Numbered from the stretch's first letter, positions 43,082 to 52,557 are shown. The stretch is 64,000 nucleotides of DNA from JAXMAZ01 sp046350115 (GCA_046350115.1 JAXMAZ010000011.1:124001-188000), one strand, 5' to 3'. The notes: generated from the sequence alone by a model not told the origin. Numbers and translations are program-made.

Positions 43082-45358
43082 CTACGCGAAGAACAGCCGC
43101 CACACGTCCAGCCCGATGACGAACAGCATCAGCCCCAGGATCATCGCCAGCCCCAGGTACGTCAGCGCCGCCTGCACCGGCACCGGGGCCGGCTTGCCCC
43201 GCAGCCACTCGTAGATCAGGAACACCATGTGCCCGCCGTCCAGCACCGGGATCGGCAGGAAGTTGACCACCGCCAGGTTGATCGAGATCAGCCCGGTCCA
43301 CAGCAGCAGGTGCCAGATGTCCTCGCCGGCGATGATGTAGCTGGCCCGGGCCAGGGTGATCGGCCCGCTCATCATCTTCACCGAGATGCGGCCGAACACC
43401 ATCGAGTACAAGCCGAGGTAGATCATCTTCACCGACCGGGCGGTCCGGTCGGCCCCCATCCGCAGGGCGTCCAGCAGCCCCTCGGCCTTCTGCAGCCGGG
43501 TGTCGGGGGTGAGGGCCAGGCCGACGTCGGCCGCCCCCCACGTCTTGTCCTCGACGGCGACCAGCTCGGCCTCGACGGTCTGCCCGCCGCGGTCCACCCG
43601 GACGGCCAGCTTGTGCGGGAACTGGACCTGCAGCTTGGCGTCGGCGAACGCCCACTGGAGCGGCCGCACCTCCTCCCACTCGCCGGCCGCCTCCTTGCCG
43701 GCGAAGTCGGCGGCGGTGAACTTGGCGTGCGTCACCCGGTCGTTCGGCTGGAGGCCGGCCGCCGCCGCCGGGCTGCCCGGGGCGACCGCGTCCACCACGC
43801 TCTGCACCGCGTAGGCCAGCCCCAGCCCGCCGACCGGGACCGGGGTGCTCGGGTTGGCCACGCTGCTGATCTCGTACCGCCAGGCCGGATCCCACGGCAG
43901 GCTCAGCTCCACCCGCTTGTCCGTCCGGTCCACTTCGCGCAAGACGGTCAGCGTCACCGGCTGGCGGTCCGGCCCGGTCCGGTCGGCCCAGCTCTCCAGG
44001 TCATACGGCAACCGGAGCGGGTCGAGTGGCTTGACCGTCGTCCGCGGGGCGGCGGCCGGCTCTTTGTCGGCGGTGAACAGGGTGCGGCTGCCGTCCGGCT
44101 CGACCACCGCGGCGCTGACGATCCGGTCCCCCGGGGCGAGGACGTGGTCCCCGTCCGCCTGGCGGGCGTGGACGCCGGCCCTGGCCGCCGGGGAGTCCGC
44201 CCGGACGGCGACCACCGGTCCCATCCGCATCCGCAGCCCGGTGTCCTTGTGGAACGCCGCCGGGGTGGTGATCGTCACCGGGGTGTTGCTCGCGTCGTCC
44301 CGGCGGACCACCTGGAACGTGACCGGCTTGCCGGCCAGGGCGATCAGCCGGCGGTTGTAGTCGAACACCTCGCCCGGCAGGCCGCGCCACTTCGGGTCGA
44401 GCGGCGTCACCTTGGCCGGGTCGGCCGGGTCGGTCATGGCGACGATCCGGTCGCCCGGCTTGAACCCGCCGGCCGGGCCGGTGGCCAGGGCGGCCGGGGA
44501 GCCGGGGCTGTACGGCGGCACGTCCTCCCGGCGGACCGTCCGCAGGGTCGGCTTGAGCGGGAACAGCACCCCGAGCTGCGGGAACAGGGCCGTCTCGGAC
44601 CGCAGCGGCTCCACCTCCAGCGTCCGCCGGTGCCCTTCGTACTCGACGTCCAGGCTGACCGTCTCCCCGCGGGTGGTGCTGGACACGACCGGCCGGATGT
44701 CGTCGAACCACGGGTTCTCCCGCCGGTTCAGCCGCTTGATCTCGGCCCCGGTGTGGATGCCCGCCCGCCACGCCGCCGACCCCGGCTCGACGTGGGACAC
44801 GACGGCCGGCTTCTCCTCCACCCCGTTCAGGTACGTGGCCACGAAGCAGGCCGCCCCGAGCAGGATGTTCATGATGACGCCGGCCGAGATGATGAGCATC
44901 CGCTGGCCGACCGGCTTGTTGGCGAAGCTGCGGGGGTCCGCCTTGGCCGCCTCCGGGTCCGGCTCGGCCTCCACCACGTCCCCCTCCTGGTCCCCCTCGC
45001 CGACCATCGCCACGTACCCGCCGAGCGGGATGAGGGCCAGCTTGTACGTCGTCTCCCCGTATTTGAACGAGCAGAACGGCAGGGCCGGGCCGAACCCGAT
45101 GCTGAACGTCTTGACGTGGACGTCGCACCACTTGGCGGCGGCGAAGTGGCCCAGCTCGTGGATGAAGATGATCAGGCTCAGGCCGAACCCGGCGAGTAGC
45201 ACGTCCAGCGGGTGCAGGTACCGCAGGACGGCGGCCAGCAGGGCGGCGACCACCACCAACTGGGTGCCGTTCTGCTTGAACCAGCCGCCGAGCGACTGCG
45301 GGGCGGCCGGGTCGGGCGGCGGGCCGGCGGGCGGGGTCACGGTCGGGTCGGATGCCAC
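43082..45358 (-). CDS. rseP: Membrane-embedded zinc metalloprotease (site-2 protease, RseP/M50B)
   Basis: The 758-residue protein has the zinc site HELGH (67-71) in a transmembrane helix and, near the C-terminus, NFLPIPVLDGGHMV, the LDG motif with the third zinc ligand. Between them lie four membrane helices and a long periplasmic part with PDZ-like segments (AAWRAGIHTGAEIKRLN, SPAARAGVHARQADGD, GSPAAAAGLQPNDRVTH), more than in the E. coli protein. It cleaves anti-sigma factors or signal peptides within the membrane. GTG 45358 follows GGAGGT; it overlaps the dxr stop by 22 nt, confirming the dxr-rseP operon common in bacteria. Confidence 0.94.
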   Translation of the reverse strand: MASDPTVTPPAGPPPDPAAPQSLGGWFKQNGTQLVVVAALLAAVLRYLHPLDVLLAGFGLSLIIFIHELGHFAAAKWCDVHVKTFSIGFGPALPFCSFKYGETTYKLALIPLGGYVAMVGEGDQEGDVVEAEPDPEAAKADPRSFANKPVGQRMLIISAGVIMNILLGAACFVATYLNGVEEKPAVVSHVEPGSAAWRAGIHTGAEIKRLNRRENPWFDDIRPVVSSTTRGETVSLDVEYEGHRRTLEVEPLRSETALFPQLGVLFPLKPTLRTVRREDVPPYSPGSPAALATGPAGGFKPGDRIVAMTDPADPAKVTPLDPKWRGLPGEVFDYNRRLIALAGKPVTFQVVRRDDASNTPVTITTPAAFHKDTGLRMRMGPVVAVRADSPAARAGVHARQADGDHVLAPGDRIVSAAVVEPDGSRTLFTADKEPAAAPRTTVKPLDPLRLPYDLESWADRTGPDRQPVTLTVLREVDRTDKRVELSLPWDPAWRYEISSVANPSTPVPVGGLGLAYAVQSVVDAVAPGSPAAAAGLQPNDRVTHAKFTAADFAGKEAAGEWEEVRPLQWAFADAKLQVQFPHKLAVRVDRGGQTVEAELVAVEDKTWGAADVGLALTPDTRLQKAEGLLDALRMGADRTARSVKMIYLGLYSMVFGRISVKMMSGPITLARASYIIAGEDIWHLLLWTGLISINLAVVNFLPIPVLDGGHMVFLIYEWLRGKPAPVPVQAALTYLGLAMILGLMLFVIGLDVWRLFFA

Positions 45359-46515
45359 CGGGCTACCTCCATCCGCGCCCACCGGTCGGCGGCGAGGACG
45401 CCGGCGAGGGTCGGCCGCGGGTCGTAATCGTGCGCGTCCAAGACCGCCCGGCAGCACCGGGCGATGTCACAAAAGCCGATCTGCCGGCCCAGGAACCGGG
45501 CCACCGCCGCCTCGTTGGCGGCGTTCAGCACGGCCCCGCAGGTGCCGCCCCGGGCGGCGGCTTCGAACCCCAGGTCGAGGGCCGGGAAGGCGGCCCGGTC
45601 CGGCGGCTCGAACCGCAAGCCGGCGAACGCCCGCCAGTCCAACCGCTTGGCCGGCCCCGGCACCCGGTCCGGGTAGGTCAGGGCGTACTGGATCGGCAGC
45701 CGCATGTCCGGCGGGGACAGTTGGGCCAGCACCGACCCGTCCACGAACTCGACGAACGAGTGGACAACCGACTCCGGGTGGACGATCACGTCGATCTTGG
45801 CGGCCGGCAGGTCGAACAGCCACCGGGCCTCGATCACCTCCAGCGCCTTGTTCATCAGCGTGGCCGAGTCGACGGTGATCTTCGGCCCCATCTGCCAGGT
45901 CGGGTGCCGCAGCGCCTGCTCCGGGGTGGCCGCTTCCAGCTCGGCGGCCGATTTGCCGCGGAACGGCCCGCCGGACGCGGTCAGCACCACCCGCTCCACG
46001 TCGGCGGCGGTGTGCCCGGTCAGCGCCTGGAATACCGCGGAGTGTTCGCTGTCCACCGGGAGCAGAGCGGCGTTGCGGGACTGGGCCAGGTCGGTGACGA
46101 CCGGCCCGCCGGCGACCAGCGTCTCCTTGTTCGCCAGGGCGACCGTCTTGCCGGCTTCGAGGGCGGCCAGGGTGGCGGTCAGCCCGGCCGCCCCGACCAC
46201 CGCCGCCAGCACCACGTCCACGTCCGACGCCTGAACCAGTTCGCACACCGCCCGCTCGCCGCCGAGCAATTCCACCCCGGCGGGGAACAGCGACCGGTCG
46301 GCCGCCGCGAACGCGGCCGGGTCGGTGAGGACCGCCACCCGCGGCTGGACCTGGCGGCACTGCTCGGCCAGCTTCCGCCAGTTGGAGTGGGCGACCAGCC
46401 CGGCCACCCGCACCCGGTCCGGCAGGGCGGCGGCCACGTCCAACGCGCTGGTCCCGATCGACCCGGTGCTGCCGAGGACGGCGACCCGGCGGGGGAATCG
46501 GGGGGCGGACGGCAC
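45337..46515 (-). CDS. dxr: 1-deoxy-D-xylulose-5-phosphate reductoisomerase
   Basis: The 392-residue protein has the NADPH-binding VAVLGSTGSIGTSALDV, ALANKETLVAGG, LLPVDSEHSAVFQALTG (metal-binding Asp and Glu), TASGGPFRGKSAAEL, WQMGPKITVDSATLMNKALE and DVIVHPESVVHSFVEF. It reduces and rearranges DXP to MEP, the committed step of the MEP isoprenoid pathway. GTG 46515 follows GAGGAA by a normal spacing; an ATG at 46614 would add 33 Pro-rich residues and run into a hairpin, so it is rejected. It overlaps rseP downstream. Confidence 0.95.
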   Translation of the reverse strand: MPSAPRFPRRVAVLGSTGSIGTSALDVAAALPDRVRVAGLVAHSNWRKLAEQCRQVQPRVAVLTDPAAFAAADRSLFPAGVELLGGERAVCELVQASDVDVVLAAVVGAAGLTATLAALEAGKTVALANKETLVAGGPVVTDLAQSRNAALLPVDSEHSAVFQALTGHTAADVERVVLTASGGPFRGKSAAELEAATPEQALRHPTWQMGPKITVDSATLMNKALEVIEARWLFDLPAAKIDVIVHPESVVHSFVEFVDGSVLAQLSPPDMRLPIQYALTYPDRVPGPAKRLDWRAFAGLRFEPPDRAAFPALDLGFEAAARGGTCGAVLNAANEAAVARFLGRQIGFCDIARCCRAVLDAHDYDPRPTLAGVLAADRWARMEVARWHPTRP

Positions 46516-46608
46516 GGCGGCTGGTTCCTCGGGCGGCCCCGGCGGTCGGCCGGGGGTGGAAGGAATTGTAGCAGCGGCCGGCGGTCGGGGACGGGTGGGA
46601 ACGCGAAA

Positions 46609-46714
46609 GCCCACCCGTTGCGACGGGTGGGCGGGACGGCTCGGGTCGGGAGGCCAGCTTGCGGGGCAAGAATGGGGCGGTTGCCGGTTCGCCCACGGAC
46701 CGCAGTCCGTGGGC
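46609..46714. terminator. Two hairpins upstream of dxr / downstream of the kinase gene
   Basis: GCCCACCCG-N6-CGGGTGGGC (46609-46632) and GCCCACGGACCGCAGTCCGTGGGC-type stem (46691-46714) lie between the two minus-strand genes. The second directly follows the kinase stop and is the likelier terminator. Nothing else is visible in 46516-46728. Confidence 0.6.
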
Positions 46715-46728
46715 TTGGGGGCGGTTGC

Positions 46729-48222
46729 TTACTGCAACTTGAACAGCAGCCGGGCGCCGAGGTAGACCAGGGACATCAGCAGGCCGCCGGCGGCCAGGGC
46801 GGAGACCGTGCTCATCTGCCGGGGCTGGGCCTGGGGGGCGGCCCCGGCCGGCGCGGCGTCGTCCATCAGCCAGCCGGCCGACGCCCGCAGGGCGGCCGGG
46901 GAGGTCTGGTAGTCGGCGGCCGGGGTGAGCGGCACCTCGTCCGCGGCCGACGGCTGGAAGGCGGCCCGGCCCGGCAGCACCGGCCCGGGACGGGCGGCGG
47001 CCGGCGGCGGCGGGGTGAACCGGACGGCCGGCGGCGGGGTGGTGAGGACGGCGGCGCTCGGCGGCGGGGTGGGGGCCGGCCCCGACGCGTACCCGTTCTT
47101 CGCCTGTAGCCCGGGCCGGCTGCCCGACCCGGTCGACCGGAACGGCCGGCCGCTGGCGGCCGCGGTCGACGCCGCCACCACCCCGGCGTACTCGCCGACG
47201 AACGGCTGGAGCGCCTCGGCCACGTCCTCCGTCCCCTCGTACCGCCCCTCCGGCGCCTTGGCCATCAGTTTGGCGATCACCCCCGCCAGCCCGTCCGGGC
47301 AGTCCGGGGCCAGGTCCTGGACCGGGGTCGGGTCTTTGGTCTGGTGGGCCATCATCTTCTCCACCGCGCTGCCTTCCGGGAACGGCACCCGGCCGGTGAC
47401 GCAGTGGTACAGGACGCACCCCAGGCTGTACTGGTCCCCGGCCGGGGTGCGGTTGGTCGGCTCCATGATCGACTCGGGGGACGCACAGTCCAGCCCGCTG
47501 GTCAGGGTGTTGGCGGTGGACATGGTGTCCACCAGGCTCTCCCCCTCGTTCTCGGCCAACAGCGACCCGATGCCGAAGTCCAGGATGCGGGCCTGGCCGT
47601 CCGTGCCCAGCATGATGTTGGACGGCTTGATCAGGCCGTGGAAGATGCTGTTCTGGTGGCAGACGGCCAGCCCCTGGGCGACCTGCAGGCCGATGGCCGC
47701 CGCCTGGTCGGCCGGCAGCCGGCCGTTCGCCCGGATGGCCGCCTCCAGCGTCTCCCCCTCGACCAGCGGCCAGGCCAGGTAGTGCAGCCCGCCGGCGGTG
47801 CCGACGTCCACGAACGGGACCACCGCCGGGTGGTTCATGGCCCCGAACGCCCGCACCTGCCGGCGGGCCAGCCGGACGTTCCACATGCTCCGCCGGGGGA
47901 GCACCTTGACCGCGTACATCTGGCTGTCGTTCTTGCTCGACGCCTTGTACACCTGGCCCATGCTCCCCTGGCCGATGGTGTCCTGCAGCACGTACGGCCC
48001 GAGCACCAGCCCCTGGGACTTGCCGTTCAGCACCCGGTCCGCCTGGAAGGCGGTGAGCGTCCCCTGCTGGACCAGGAACTCGGCCAGCCCCTGGGCCTCC
48101 GCCCGCGGGTTCCGCTTGAGGAACTCGCCGACCGTCTGGTCGAGCTGGCCGCGGTCGATCAGCCCGCTCCGGCGGAGGTCCCAAACGAACCACTCGCACG
48201 CGCCCAGGTCGTTAGTCACCAT
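46729..48222 (-). CDS. Ser/Thr protein kinase-like protein, catalytic Asp missing (pseudokinase)
   Basis: The 497-residue product starts with a Planctomycete kinase-leader helix (LIDRGQLDQTVGEFLKRNPR, VQQGTLTAFQADRVL). The kinase fold follows: Gly loop IGQGSMGQVY (84-92), Lys106 in YAVKVL, HGLIKPSN at 195-202, DFG at 215-217. The HRD catalytic loop reads H-G-L, so the proton-accepting Asp is absent, while K and N remain. A Pro-rich linker of about 130 residues and one C-terminal transmembrane segment (LAAGGLLMSLVYLGARLLF) follow. It may bind ATP and act as a scaffold. Upstream Shine-Dalgarno is unclear. Confidence 0.9.
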   Translation of the reverse strand: MVTNDLGACEWFVWDLRRSGLIDRGQLDQTVGEFLKRNPRAEAQGLAEFLVQQGTLTAFQADRVLNGKSQGLVLGPYVLQDTIGQGSMGQVYKASSKNDSQMYAVKVLPRRSMWNVRLARRQVRAFGAMNHPAVVPFVDVGTAGGLHYLAWPLVEGETLEAAIRANGRLPADQAAAIGLQVAQGLAVCHQNSIFHGLIKPSNIMLGTDGQARILDFGIGSLLAENEGESLVDTMSTANTLTSGLDCASPESIMEPTNRTPAGDQYSLGCVLYHCVTGRVPFPEGSAVEKMMAHQTKDPTPVQDLAPDCPDGLAGVIAKLMAKAPEGRYEGTEDVAEALQPFVGEYAGVVAASTAAASGRPFRSTGSGSRPGLQAKNGYASGPAPTPPPSAAVLTTPPPAVRFTPPPPAAARPGPVLPGRAAFQPSAADEVPLTPAADYQTSPAALRASAGWLMDDAAPAGAAPQAQPRQMSTVSALAAGGLLMSLVYLGARLLFKLQ

Positions 48223-48397
48223 CGGACGGGGTCCTGCGTCAGAGTCTAAAGGGGTCCGCCCGGGGGGCGGTCGTGCCGGTCCGGCCGGGAGAAGCGGTCG
48301 TGTCGGTCAATCGCTGCCCCAACCGTAGTTCGGGGTTTACGCCTGTCAAACCTGGGGCCGGCGTTTTCAGCCCGCGGGTGAACCGCTATCCTGACTG

Positions 48398-48531
48398 GGT
48401 TGCTGGGTGGTTGGGTGGTTCGGTGGTTGGTCTGCCGCGGGTGCGTGCGCCCGGCGGCGGGCCGCTGCCGCCGCGACCGTCACTCTCCCGACCCCCAACC
48501 GCCTAACCACCCAACCACCCAACCACCCCCC
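48398..48531. repeat. Inverted GGTTGGGT-type heptamer arrays
   Basis: The left array GGTTGGGTGGTT (48404-48430) and right array AACCACCCAACCACCC (48505-48531) are inverted short tandem repeats of about 7 bases. The right array ends directly before the ATG at 48533, which has no Shine-Dalgarno. The same heptamer occurs inside pxpC near 7240-7275. The rest of 48223-48532 holds nothing else. Confidence 0.75.
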
Positions 48532-48532
48532 G

Positions 48533-50716
48533 ATGGCACCGAACCCCTACGACAACTGCCCGTGCGGCAGCGGCAAGAAGTTCAAGTGGTGCTGCACCCC
48601 GTACTTCGACAAGGTCGAGCGGGCGCTGGACCTCCAGCAGCAGGGGCAGCACGAGGCCGCCGTCCGCACCATGGAGCAGGCCGCCGCCGAGCACCCGACG
48701 GTGCCCCAGGTGTGGGGGTACTTCGCCCACCTGCACTACCTGGAAGGGGACATCGAGAAGGCCGAGGAGGTGCTCCAGAAGGCGTTCGAGCTGAACCCGA
48801 ACTTCCCCATGGGGCTGCTCCTGCGAGGGCTGTTCCGGCAGGCGGAAGGGGAGGTGATCGGGGCGCTCATGCTGTTCCGCCGGGCGGCCGAGGCGTACGA
48901 CCCGCAGGCCCACGACCAGCTCGCCCAGGTGAACGAGCTGATCGCCCGGCACGAGGTCATGCTCAACCGGCCGGTGGCCGCCCGGGCGGCGCTCGAACGG
49001 GCCACCCACTTCGCCCCGGCGGACGCCGAGCTGAAGGCCCAGTTCGACGCCCTGTTCGGCCCCGAGTCCCGGCTGCCGGTCGCCGCCCGCAAGAAGTACA
49101 GCTTCCGGAACACGGTCAAGCCGGTCCGCATCGACGAGGCGGCCACCGGCCGGTTGTCGGACGCCAAGAAGGCCTACGAGCAACTGACCACGCTGGTGCC
49201 GGACGACCCGGCCGGGTGGTTCAACCTGGGGCTGGTCCGGGCCTGGCTCGGCGAGCAGCCGGCCGCGGTGCAGGCGCTCCAGACCAGCGTCGAGAAGGAG
49301 TGGGACGACGCCAAGGCGGAAGAGGCCGCGGCGCTGGTCGAGGTGCTGCGGTGCGCCCAGGGGATGGAGGACGAGTCCGACTACCTGGAGCACCGCATCT
49401 TCTTCCCGTTGCGCGACCCGCAGGCGGTGCTGCAACTGGTGCAGGAGTGGCTGAACGGCCGGCGGGCGATCGCCGCCCAGATGGACCAGGAGGGCGGGTA
49501 CTTCTCCTGCCTGCTGGTGGAGGAGCTGCCGACCCTGCTGGACACCGGCACGGCGATGGCCAAGGTGGTGGCCAACCTGTCGATCAGCGGCGGGGTGCTG
49601 CGGCTGTGGCACCCGAACGCGGACGGGGTGCGGAAGATCGCCGCCGAGGTCCGGGACCGGGTCAACCTGGCGGTCGGCGAGCCGGTCGAGGGGACCGGCC
49701 CGGCCCAGTTCGGGGACATCTGCCAGGAGGGGCTGGCCTTCCCGGTGCGGACGGCGAACGTCGAGGAGGCGGAGACCAAGCTGCGGGAGCGGGCCACCCA
49801 CTTCTTCGAGGAGGTGTGGGCGAACCGGCCGCTGAAGGCGCTGGCCGGGGCCACCCCGCTGGACGCCGCCGGCAGCAAGCTGCTCCGCAAGCGGCTGCTC
49901 GGGGTGATCCGGTTCCTGGACGACTGCCTGGCCGGGGCGGCCCCGCGGAAGGGGCGGGCGGAGGCGTCCGAGCCGATCCAGGTGTACGACTTCAACCGGT
50001 TGCGGCACAAGCTGGGGGCCGAGGTCCAGCCGGCCGGCGAGGCGCCGGCGATCGCGGTCCCGCCGGAGCCGGAACCCGCCCCGGCCCCGCCGCCGTCCGC
50101 TCCGGCGCCCGCGGCGGCAAGCCCCGCCAGCCGCCCGGTCGCGGCGCCGGTGAAGCGGGAGGTCTCGGCCATGAGTGCCGCCGACCTGGCCAGCCTGCCG
50201 GCGGACGAGCTGTCGTGCGGGGAGCTGGAGGACGCCATGCGGTCGGCCCTCAAGCTGGACGCCCGGGAGCTGGCGGTGCGGTTCGCCAAGGCCGGGGTGG
50301 GCCGGCCGGCGGACCCGGCCAAGCCGGACCGGTATCCGCTCTACGCCTGCCTGGTGGCCGGCTCGCAAGCAGACGGCGACCTGTCGGCGGCGCTGGCCCA
50401 CGCGGAGGCGGGGGCGAAGTACGACGCCGAGCACAACGCCGGCAAGCGGGCGAACGAGTTCGCCGTCCAGCGGGGCAAGCTGCTGGCCCGCAAAGGGGAC
50501 GTCGACGCGGCGGTGGCGGCGTTCGACGAGCTGCTGGCCCGGGCGGACGACGGCAAGTTCTACATCACCGCGACGGAGGCGATGCTGAGCGCCAAGCAGG
50601 GGTCGAAGGCGACGGCGTTCGCCGAGCGGGGGCTGGCCAAGGCCCGCTCCAGCGGCAACCGCGACCTGGAGGGGGCGTGCCTGGAGTTGCTGGAAGCCGC
50701 GAAGCGGGTCAAGTGA
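48533..50716 (+). CDS. SEC-C motif and TPR-like protein
   Basis: The 727-residue protein starts with NPYDNCPCGSGKKFKWCC, a zinc-binding SEC-C motif (C-x-C-x8-C-C). TPR-like helices follow (MEQAAAEHPTVPQVWGYFAH, LEGDIEKAEEVLQKAFELNP, PDDPAGWFNLGLVRAWLGEQ). A middle region of unknown fold, a Pro/Ala-rich linker (about residues 510-540) and a final helical TPR-like region (FAVQRGKLLARKGDVDAAVA) complete it. No signal peptide. SEC-C is known from SecA and many peripheral proteins, so a chaperone or ribosome-linked role is possible but not shown. The lack of a ribosome binding site is notable. Confidence 0.8.
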   Translation: MAPNPYDNCPCGSGKKFKWCCTPYFDKVERALDLQQQGQHEAAVRTMEQAAAEHPTVPQVWGYFAHLHYLEGDIEKAEEVLQKAFELNPNFPMGLLLRGLFRQAEGEVIGALMLFRRAAEAYDPQAHDQLAQVNELIARHEVMLNRPVAARAALERATHFAPADAELKAQFDALFGPESRLPVAARKKYSFRNTVKPVRIDEAATGRLSDAKKAYEQLTTLVPDDPAGWFNLGLVRAWLGEQPAAVQALQTSVEKEWDDAKAEEAAALVEVLRCAQGMEDESDYLEHRIFFPLRDPQAVLQLVQEWLNGRRAIAAQMDQEGGYFSCLLVEELPTLLDTGTAMAKVVANLSISGGVLRLWHPNADGVRKIAAEVRDRVNLAVGEPVEGTGPAQFGDICQEGLAFPVRTANVEEAETKLRERATHFFEEVWANRPLKALAGATPLDAAGSKLLRKRLLGVIRFLDDCLAGAAPRKGRAEASEPIQVYDFNRLRHKLGAEVQPAGEAPAIAVPPEPEPAPAPPPSAPAPAAASPASRPVAAPVKREVSAMSAADLASLPADELSCGELEDAMRSALKLDARELAVRFAKAGVGRPADPAKPDRYPLYACLVAGSQADGDLSAALAHAEAGAKYDAEHNAGKRANEFAVQRGKLLARKGDVDAAVAAFDELLARADDGKFYITATEAMLSAKQGSKATAFAERGLAKARSSGNRDLEGACLELLEAAKRVK

Positions 50717-50787
50717 CCGCCGGTCGTGGGTGACAGTAGCCGCGGGGCGGCCATGAAAAGCAGGAAGCTGCGGCGGTGCGTGGACTT

Positions 50788-50999
50788 GTAGGGTGCATGG
50801 AGGCTCTGCGAAACGCACCGCGAGATTCACCGGTCGGACCCGTCCCTCTCGCCGGGGGGCCTGCCACGGGGGAGGGCGAGGCTCCTGCCGAGCCGCCAGC
50901 CGGCGGCAACCGGAGCATCCTGACCCCGTTGGCAGCCTCCGGTGTGGCACCCGGCCGTTGCCACGCGCTCCCCGGCTCGGCAGGAGCCTCGCCCTCCCC
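50788..50999. repeat. Half of family D (D3) followed by family E element (E3)
   Basis: A single D arm (GTAGGGTGCATGGAGGCTCT, 50788-50822) has no inverted partner nearby. A complete family E element follows (50868-50999). No gene was found in 50717-51130. Confidence 0.8.
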
Positions 51000-51130
51000 T
51001 GGCCCATGTCTCGGGCTGATGCCCCTGGCCCCTTGCCGGTCTCGCCCCTTCGGCCGGCACTTCCGGGCAAGTCACCCTGCCGAGTTTGTCGATACTACCC
51101 GGCGTGTGAACCTTGCCGGGAGGGGTGCGG

Positions 51131-52378
51131 ATGTCGAGGCGGGGCCGACTCGCGCTGCTCGCCGCCGCCGTCGGCCCGGCCGTCGGGTGCTGGCAGACCG
51201 CCCGCCCTCACGCCGCTCCCACTCCGCCGTCCCCGGCCCTGACCGCCGCCGCCCGCCAGGTCACGCCGCCGGACGTGGCCGCCGTCCCGGACAAGCTCAC
51301 CCCGGTCACGCCGCCCGCCGCCACCGACCCGTACCTGCAACTGGCCGCCGACCAGTGCCGGGAGCTGGCCTGCACCCACGCGGCCACCGCCCGGGCCATC
51401 CTGGCCGCCGCCGACGGGGACGATCCCGACCGGTGGTGCGACTGGGGGCACAAGGCGGAGGTCGCCCAGGTCCGCCGCACGGCCGCCGGGCACCTGGCCG
51501 CCGAGGCCCGCAACCGGACCGCCGGGGCCGCCCTGGAGCTGTACTACAAGCTGCTCGAAGTCGAGCTGTTGACCGACCTGCTGGTCACGACCGCGGCCGA
51601 GGTGGACGACCTGGTCCGCACCGGGGAGACGCTCCAGGGTCGGGGGTTCCAGGAAAGCCCGGAGTTCTTCACCCTCCGCCGGCAACAGGTCGAGACGCGG
51701 GCCGAGGCTGCCCGGCTGCGGCAGGGCGGTCGCCGGCTGAACGCCGAGCTGAAAGCCCTGATCGGGACCGGGGGCGAGCCGGCGTCGCTGCTGCCGACCG
51801 ACCACATCCGCGTGCCCTCCGACAGCTTCGACGTGGAGAAGGCGGTGCAGCTCGGGCTGGCCAGCCGGCCGGACCTGCGGCTGCTCCGCGACCTGGACGC
51901 CGGGCTGAATGCCCGGACGGTGGACGCCGTCCGGCAGGCGGTGATCGGGCTGGTGCCAGCCCTGAAGGCGGTGACGACCGCGGCCCGGGTGCTCGCCCCA
52001 GGGCTGCTCCCGCACCTGGCCGAGCCGAAGGTGGAAAGCACGCACCGGATGCTCCGGGAACTGCTGGCCGAGCGGACGGCCGAGGCGGAGAAGGACATCC
52101 GGACGGCGGCCGACGAGTGGGCGAGCCAGCAGGAGCTGGTCGGCGTCGCCCGTCGGCGGCAGGCAGTGGAGGCGGCCCGGGTCCATGAGCTGGCGGCCCG
52201 CCGCAAGAGCGGGGCGGCGGTCGAGGCCGAGTACCGGCGGGCCAAGCTGGACGCCCTGAAGGCCGACGCCGAGGTGATCCGGGAGGCGGTCAAGTGGAAG
52301 CTGGCGGACGTGAAGGTCCGCCAGGCGATGGGCATTTTGTGCGGCGACGGCACGGCGGACTCTTGTAGGGTGCGTTGA
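51131..52378 (+). CDS. TolC-like outer membrane efflux lipoprotein
   Basis: ATG 51131 opens a signal with a lipobox-like end (MSRRGRLALLAAAVGPAVGC, Cys20). The 415-residue mature part has the long alpha-helical repeats of outer membrane efflux proteins: ARNRTAGAALELYYKLLEVE, FFTLRRQQVETRAEAARLRQ, LNAELKALIG, EKAVQLGLASRPDLRLLRDL. It probably forms a trimeric channel-tunnel with an inner membrane pump that is not in the window. The last codons CRVR and the stop TGA come from repeat D4, so the true C-terminus has been replaced or extended by it. Confidence 0.78.
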   Translation: MSRRGRLALLAAAVGPAVGCWQTARPHAAPTPPSPALTAAARQVTPPDVAAVPDKLTPVTPPAATDPYLQLAADQCRELACTHAATARAILAAADGDDPDRWCDWGHKAEVAQVRRTAAGHLAAEARNRTAGAALELYYKLLEVELLTDLLVTTAAEVDDLVRTGETLQGRGFQESPEFFTLRRQQVETRAEAARLRQGGRRLNAELKALIGTGGEPASLLPTDHIRVPSDSFDVEKAVQLGLASRPDLRLLRDLDAGLNARTVDAVRQAVIGLVPALKAVTTAARVLAPGLLPHLAEPKVESTHRMLRELLAERTAEAEKDIRTAADEWASQQELVGVARRRQAVEAARVHELAARRKSGAAVEAEYRRAKLDALKADAEVIREAVKWKLADVKVRQAMGILCGDGTADSCRVR

Positions 52379-52476
52379 GGCTTTGCGAAACGCACCGGTG
52401 GGAGTTCGCTCCATCGGCGACTGTCGTTGCCGTTTGCGGTGCGTTTCGTCGCAAAGCCTCCTCAACGCACCCTACA
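52364..52476. repeat. Paired inverted repeat, family D (D4)
   Basis: GTAGGGTGCGTTGAGGCTTT at 52365 and its complement (to 52476) enclose about 70 bases. The TGA inside the arm ends the TolC-like gene. Confidence 0.87.
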
Positions 52477-52500
52477 TCAACACGTCGATCCGGTCGCCGG

Positions 52501-52557
52501 GTAGGGTCCGCTGTGCGGACCGTGGGGGCGCATCCGGTCCGCACAGCGGACCCTACT
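52501..52557. repeat. Paired inverted repeat, family H (H1)
   Basis: GTAGGGTCCGCTGTGCGGAC and its complement enclose about 17 bases. The arm TAG (52555-52553) is the stop of the TIGR02996 gene on the minus strand. The same element is at 56980-57035. Confidence 0.87.

Noticed and set aside
45467..48199. A 910-codon minus-strand frame
   Set aside because: Runs out of frame through both dxr and the pseudokinase gene; composition is Arg/Gly/Pro-rich, as in shadow frames.
48503..51070. An 855-codon minus-strand frame
   Set aside because: Antisense of the SEC-C/TPR gene and repeats; no start context or family motif.
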